Position numbers and translations under genes: made by a program
Shown: piece after piece, positions 5,600 to 6,877 of the stretch
Layout: the number at the start of each line of letters is the position of its first letter
Position numbering within the stretch: position 1 is the first letter of the stretch
Assembly (NCBI GenBank): GCA_001775965.1
Contig: MEZG01000047.1
Coordinates: forward strand, 1 to 6,877
DNA from: Candidatus Bathyarchaeota archaeon RBG_13_60_20
GTDB lineage: Archaea > Thermoproteota > Bathyarchaeia > TCS64
Reading direction: 5' to 3'
DNA: 6,877 nucleotides
The notes under the pieces: generated by a model
The model's input: the letters and a program-made list of their open reading frames with translations, nothing else
Database searches by the model: none
What the model was told of the DNA's origin: nothing

Positions 5600-6877
5600 A
5601 TGAGCCACTACGAGGAGCTTCTGGGCAAGATGGCCGACTCCGGCGACGTCCCCGGCGTCCTCCACCTGGTGAAGTGGATACAGCGCAACGAGGGCAAGAG
5701 CGACAGGCTAGCGGAGCTCCTTGTGTCTAAGGGCGACCAGATATGGAGGAGCCGCAGGGACGGCGAGGCGGCCCAGCTCTACCTCGCGGCCATGGATCTG
5801 GCCCAGACGGATGAAGCCGGCCAGTTAGCCACCCAAAGACTGAACAAGATCGGAGGGGAGCCAAAGGCCGAGGAGAAAACGGAGGCCGAGGAGCCCAGGG
5901 AGAGGCAAAGGAGGGCGCTGAGGGTGGTTCCCGACACGGCCGAGAGCCACCTGATTTACGCCCAGTTCTTCACAAGGATCAACCGCCCGGAGCAGGCTGA
6001 GTACCACTTCAGTCGGGCCCTCACCCACGAGAAGGGGAACGTGGCGGCCCGCCTCAACTACGCGCAGCTCCTAGTGGACCAGGGGAGGCTCGACGAGGCC
6101 GAGGCCCAGTACATGGAGGCGCTGAAGGCCGAACCCGGCGACTCCACCATCCACAACAACCTCGGCATCCTCCTCTACAGCCGGAGGAGGCTCGACGAGG
6201 CCGAGGAGCACTTCGTCAGGTCGCTGGCCGCCGAGGAGGACGCCACGGCCCACAACAACCTGGCCAACATCCTCGTGGACAAGGGAAGGCTTGACGAGGC
6301 CGAGGAGCACTACCGGAGGTCCCTCACCCTGGATGGCGGGGACGCAAACACATGCAACAACTACGCCCTCTTTCTCTGGAGCCGCGGCAGGGGCCCCGAG
6401 GCGGGCGAGTGCTTCGCGAGGGCCCTAGAGGCGGCTCCGAGGAGCCCGACCCTGCGCAGGAACTACGCCAGGTTCCTGGTGGACCATGGGAGGTTCAGGG
6501 AGGCCGAGGAGCAGTACAAGGGGCTCGCCTCCCTGGAGCCCGAGAGCTCCGAGGCCCACATCAGGCACGGCATCGTCCTCTACAGGATGGAGCGCCTCAG
6601 GGAGGCCGAGGCCCACTTCAGGCGCGCCATCCAGTTGGATCCCGGGAACGCGGAGGCTCACCTCCACTACGCGGTGCTCCTGACTCATCAGGGCAGCCCG
6701 GTCACAGCGGAGTCTCACTACATCAGGGCGGTGACCCTTGATCCAGAGTCGGCCACGGGCAACCTTGTGTACGCCATCTTCCTGAGCAACCAGCGTAGGC
6801 TCGACCAGAGCGAGGAGTACTACAGGAAGGCCGTGGAGCTGGCCCCAGAGGCCGCAGAGCCCCACATGTACTACGCT
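5600..6877 (+). CDS. Long tetratricopeptide repeat (TPR) protein, C terminus cut by the window
   Basis: The frame runs 426 codons from ATG 5600 to the right edge without a stop. No in-frame start lies upstream before a TAA at 5555, so this ATG is the earliest possible. Residues 1-85 are helical-looking without clear repeats, and 87-105 form a charged linker rich in Glu, Lys and Arg. From 114 on there are nine full TPR units of 34 residues (one of 33): 114-147, 148-181, 182-214, 215-248, 249-282, 283-316, 317-350, 351-384 and 385-418, with a tenth begun at 419. Each shows the pattern of a small residue in helix A (NYA, NNL), then GRLDEAExxY and a closing (A/S)L..(D/E)P. There is no signal peptide or membrane helix, so it is probably a cytoplasmic protein-binding scaffold. 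Partner and role cannot be told. Confidence 0.9.
   Translation, partial: MSHYEELLGKMADSGDVPGVLHLVKWIQRNEGKSDRLAELLVSKGDQIWRSRRDGEAAQLYLAAMDLAQTDEAGQLATQRLNKIGGEPKAEEKTEAEEPRERQRRALRVVPDTAESHLIYAQFFTRINRPEQAEYHFSRALTHEKGNVAARLNYAQLLVDQGRLDEAEAQYMEALKAEPGDSTIHNNLGILLYSRRRLDEAEEHFVRSLAAEEDATAHNNLANILVDKGRLDEAEEHYRRSLTLDGGDANTCNNYALFLWSRGRGPEAGECFARALEAAPRSPTLRRNYARFLVDHGRFREAEEQYKGLASLEPESSEAHIRHGIVLYRMERLREAEAHFRRAIQLDPGNAEAHLHYAVLLTHQGSPVTAESHYIRAVTLDPESATGNLVYAIFLSNQRRLDQSEEYYRKAVELAPEAAEPHMYYA
6086..6304 (+). repeat. Near-identical DNA units inside the TPR gene
   Basis: The 18-base string AGGCTCGACGAGGCCGAG occurs exactly at 6086-6103 and 6188-6205, and with one silent change (CTC to CTT) at 6287-6304. 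The spacings are 102 and 99 bases, one TPR unit each. Later units keep the amino acid pattern but diverge in DNA (AGGTTCAGGGAGGCCGAG, CGCCTCAGGGAGGCCGAG). This suggests that units 2 to 4 arose by recent tandem duplication or are kept alike by conversion. Confidence 0.6.

Noticed and set aside
6425..6865. Minus-strand open frames opposite the TPR gene (also 6071-6310 and 5825-6028)
   Set aside because: The repeated Leu/Gly/Val pattern is the antisense image of the TPR repeat codons. The plus-strand frame is open for 426 codons with a clear repeat consensus.
1..6877. CRISPR array, insertion sequence, integrase or defence genes
   Set aside because: There are no regularly spaced direct repeats outside the TPR coding units, no terminal inverted repeats with a transposase frame, and all long frames are accounted for by the eight genes listed.

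Overview
The window is a stretch of archaeal chromosome carrying translation genes mixed with membrane-associated genes. The domain is clear from the proteins: archaeal-type uS10, uS12 and uS7, an EF-1 alpha (not bacterial EF-Tu), and a UbiA prenyltransferase with the motif set of the archaeal ether-lipid enzyme digeranylgeranylglyceryl phosphate synthase. Promoters are TATA-like boxes, some so close to the start codon that the mRNA is probably leaderless. EF-1 alpha carries the longer insertion after its G3 motif that is associated with crenarchaeal (eocyte) and eukaryotic homologues. That favours a member of the TACK archaea; I cannot name the lineage. Coding DNA is GC-rich and uses AGG for arginine heavily, while the intergenic regions are AT-rich.

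Layout, left to right. At 1-96 (minus) is the start of a small one-helix membrane protein, cut by the window edge. Positions 97-431 hold no convincing gene but contain several T-runs, hairpins and a 7-bp inverted repeat just behind rps10. rps10 (432-740) and the EF-1 alpha gene (804-2108) lie on the minus strand in that transcriptional order: EF-1 alpha first, then rps10. A divergent promoter region follows, then rps12 (2278-2706, plus). It meets an MFS transporter (2696-3907, minus) tail to tail with an 11-base overlap. The MFS gene diverges from rps7 (4013-4606, plus), which ends 9 bases from the end of the UbiA gene (4616-5461, minus). UbiA diverges from a long tetratricopeptide repeat (TPR) protein (from 5600, plus) that is still open at the right edge.

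The four translation genes are the usual partners of the archaeal 'str' cluster (uS12, uS7, EF-1A, uS10), but the cluster is broken up. EF-1A and uS10 are inverted relative to uS12 and uS7, and an MFS gene on the opposite strand sits between uS12 and uS7. From rps12 onward the genes alternate strand, so most carry their own promoter. Functionally there is a ribosome/elongation set, one lipid biosynthesis enzyme, one transporter and one TPR scaffold, with no sign that the last three form a pathway. I found no mobile element, CRISPR array, tRNA or rRNA, and no clearly new system. The least explained parts are the 335-base gap beside rps10 and the TPR protein.
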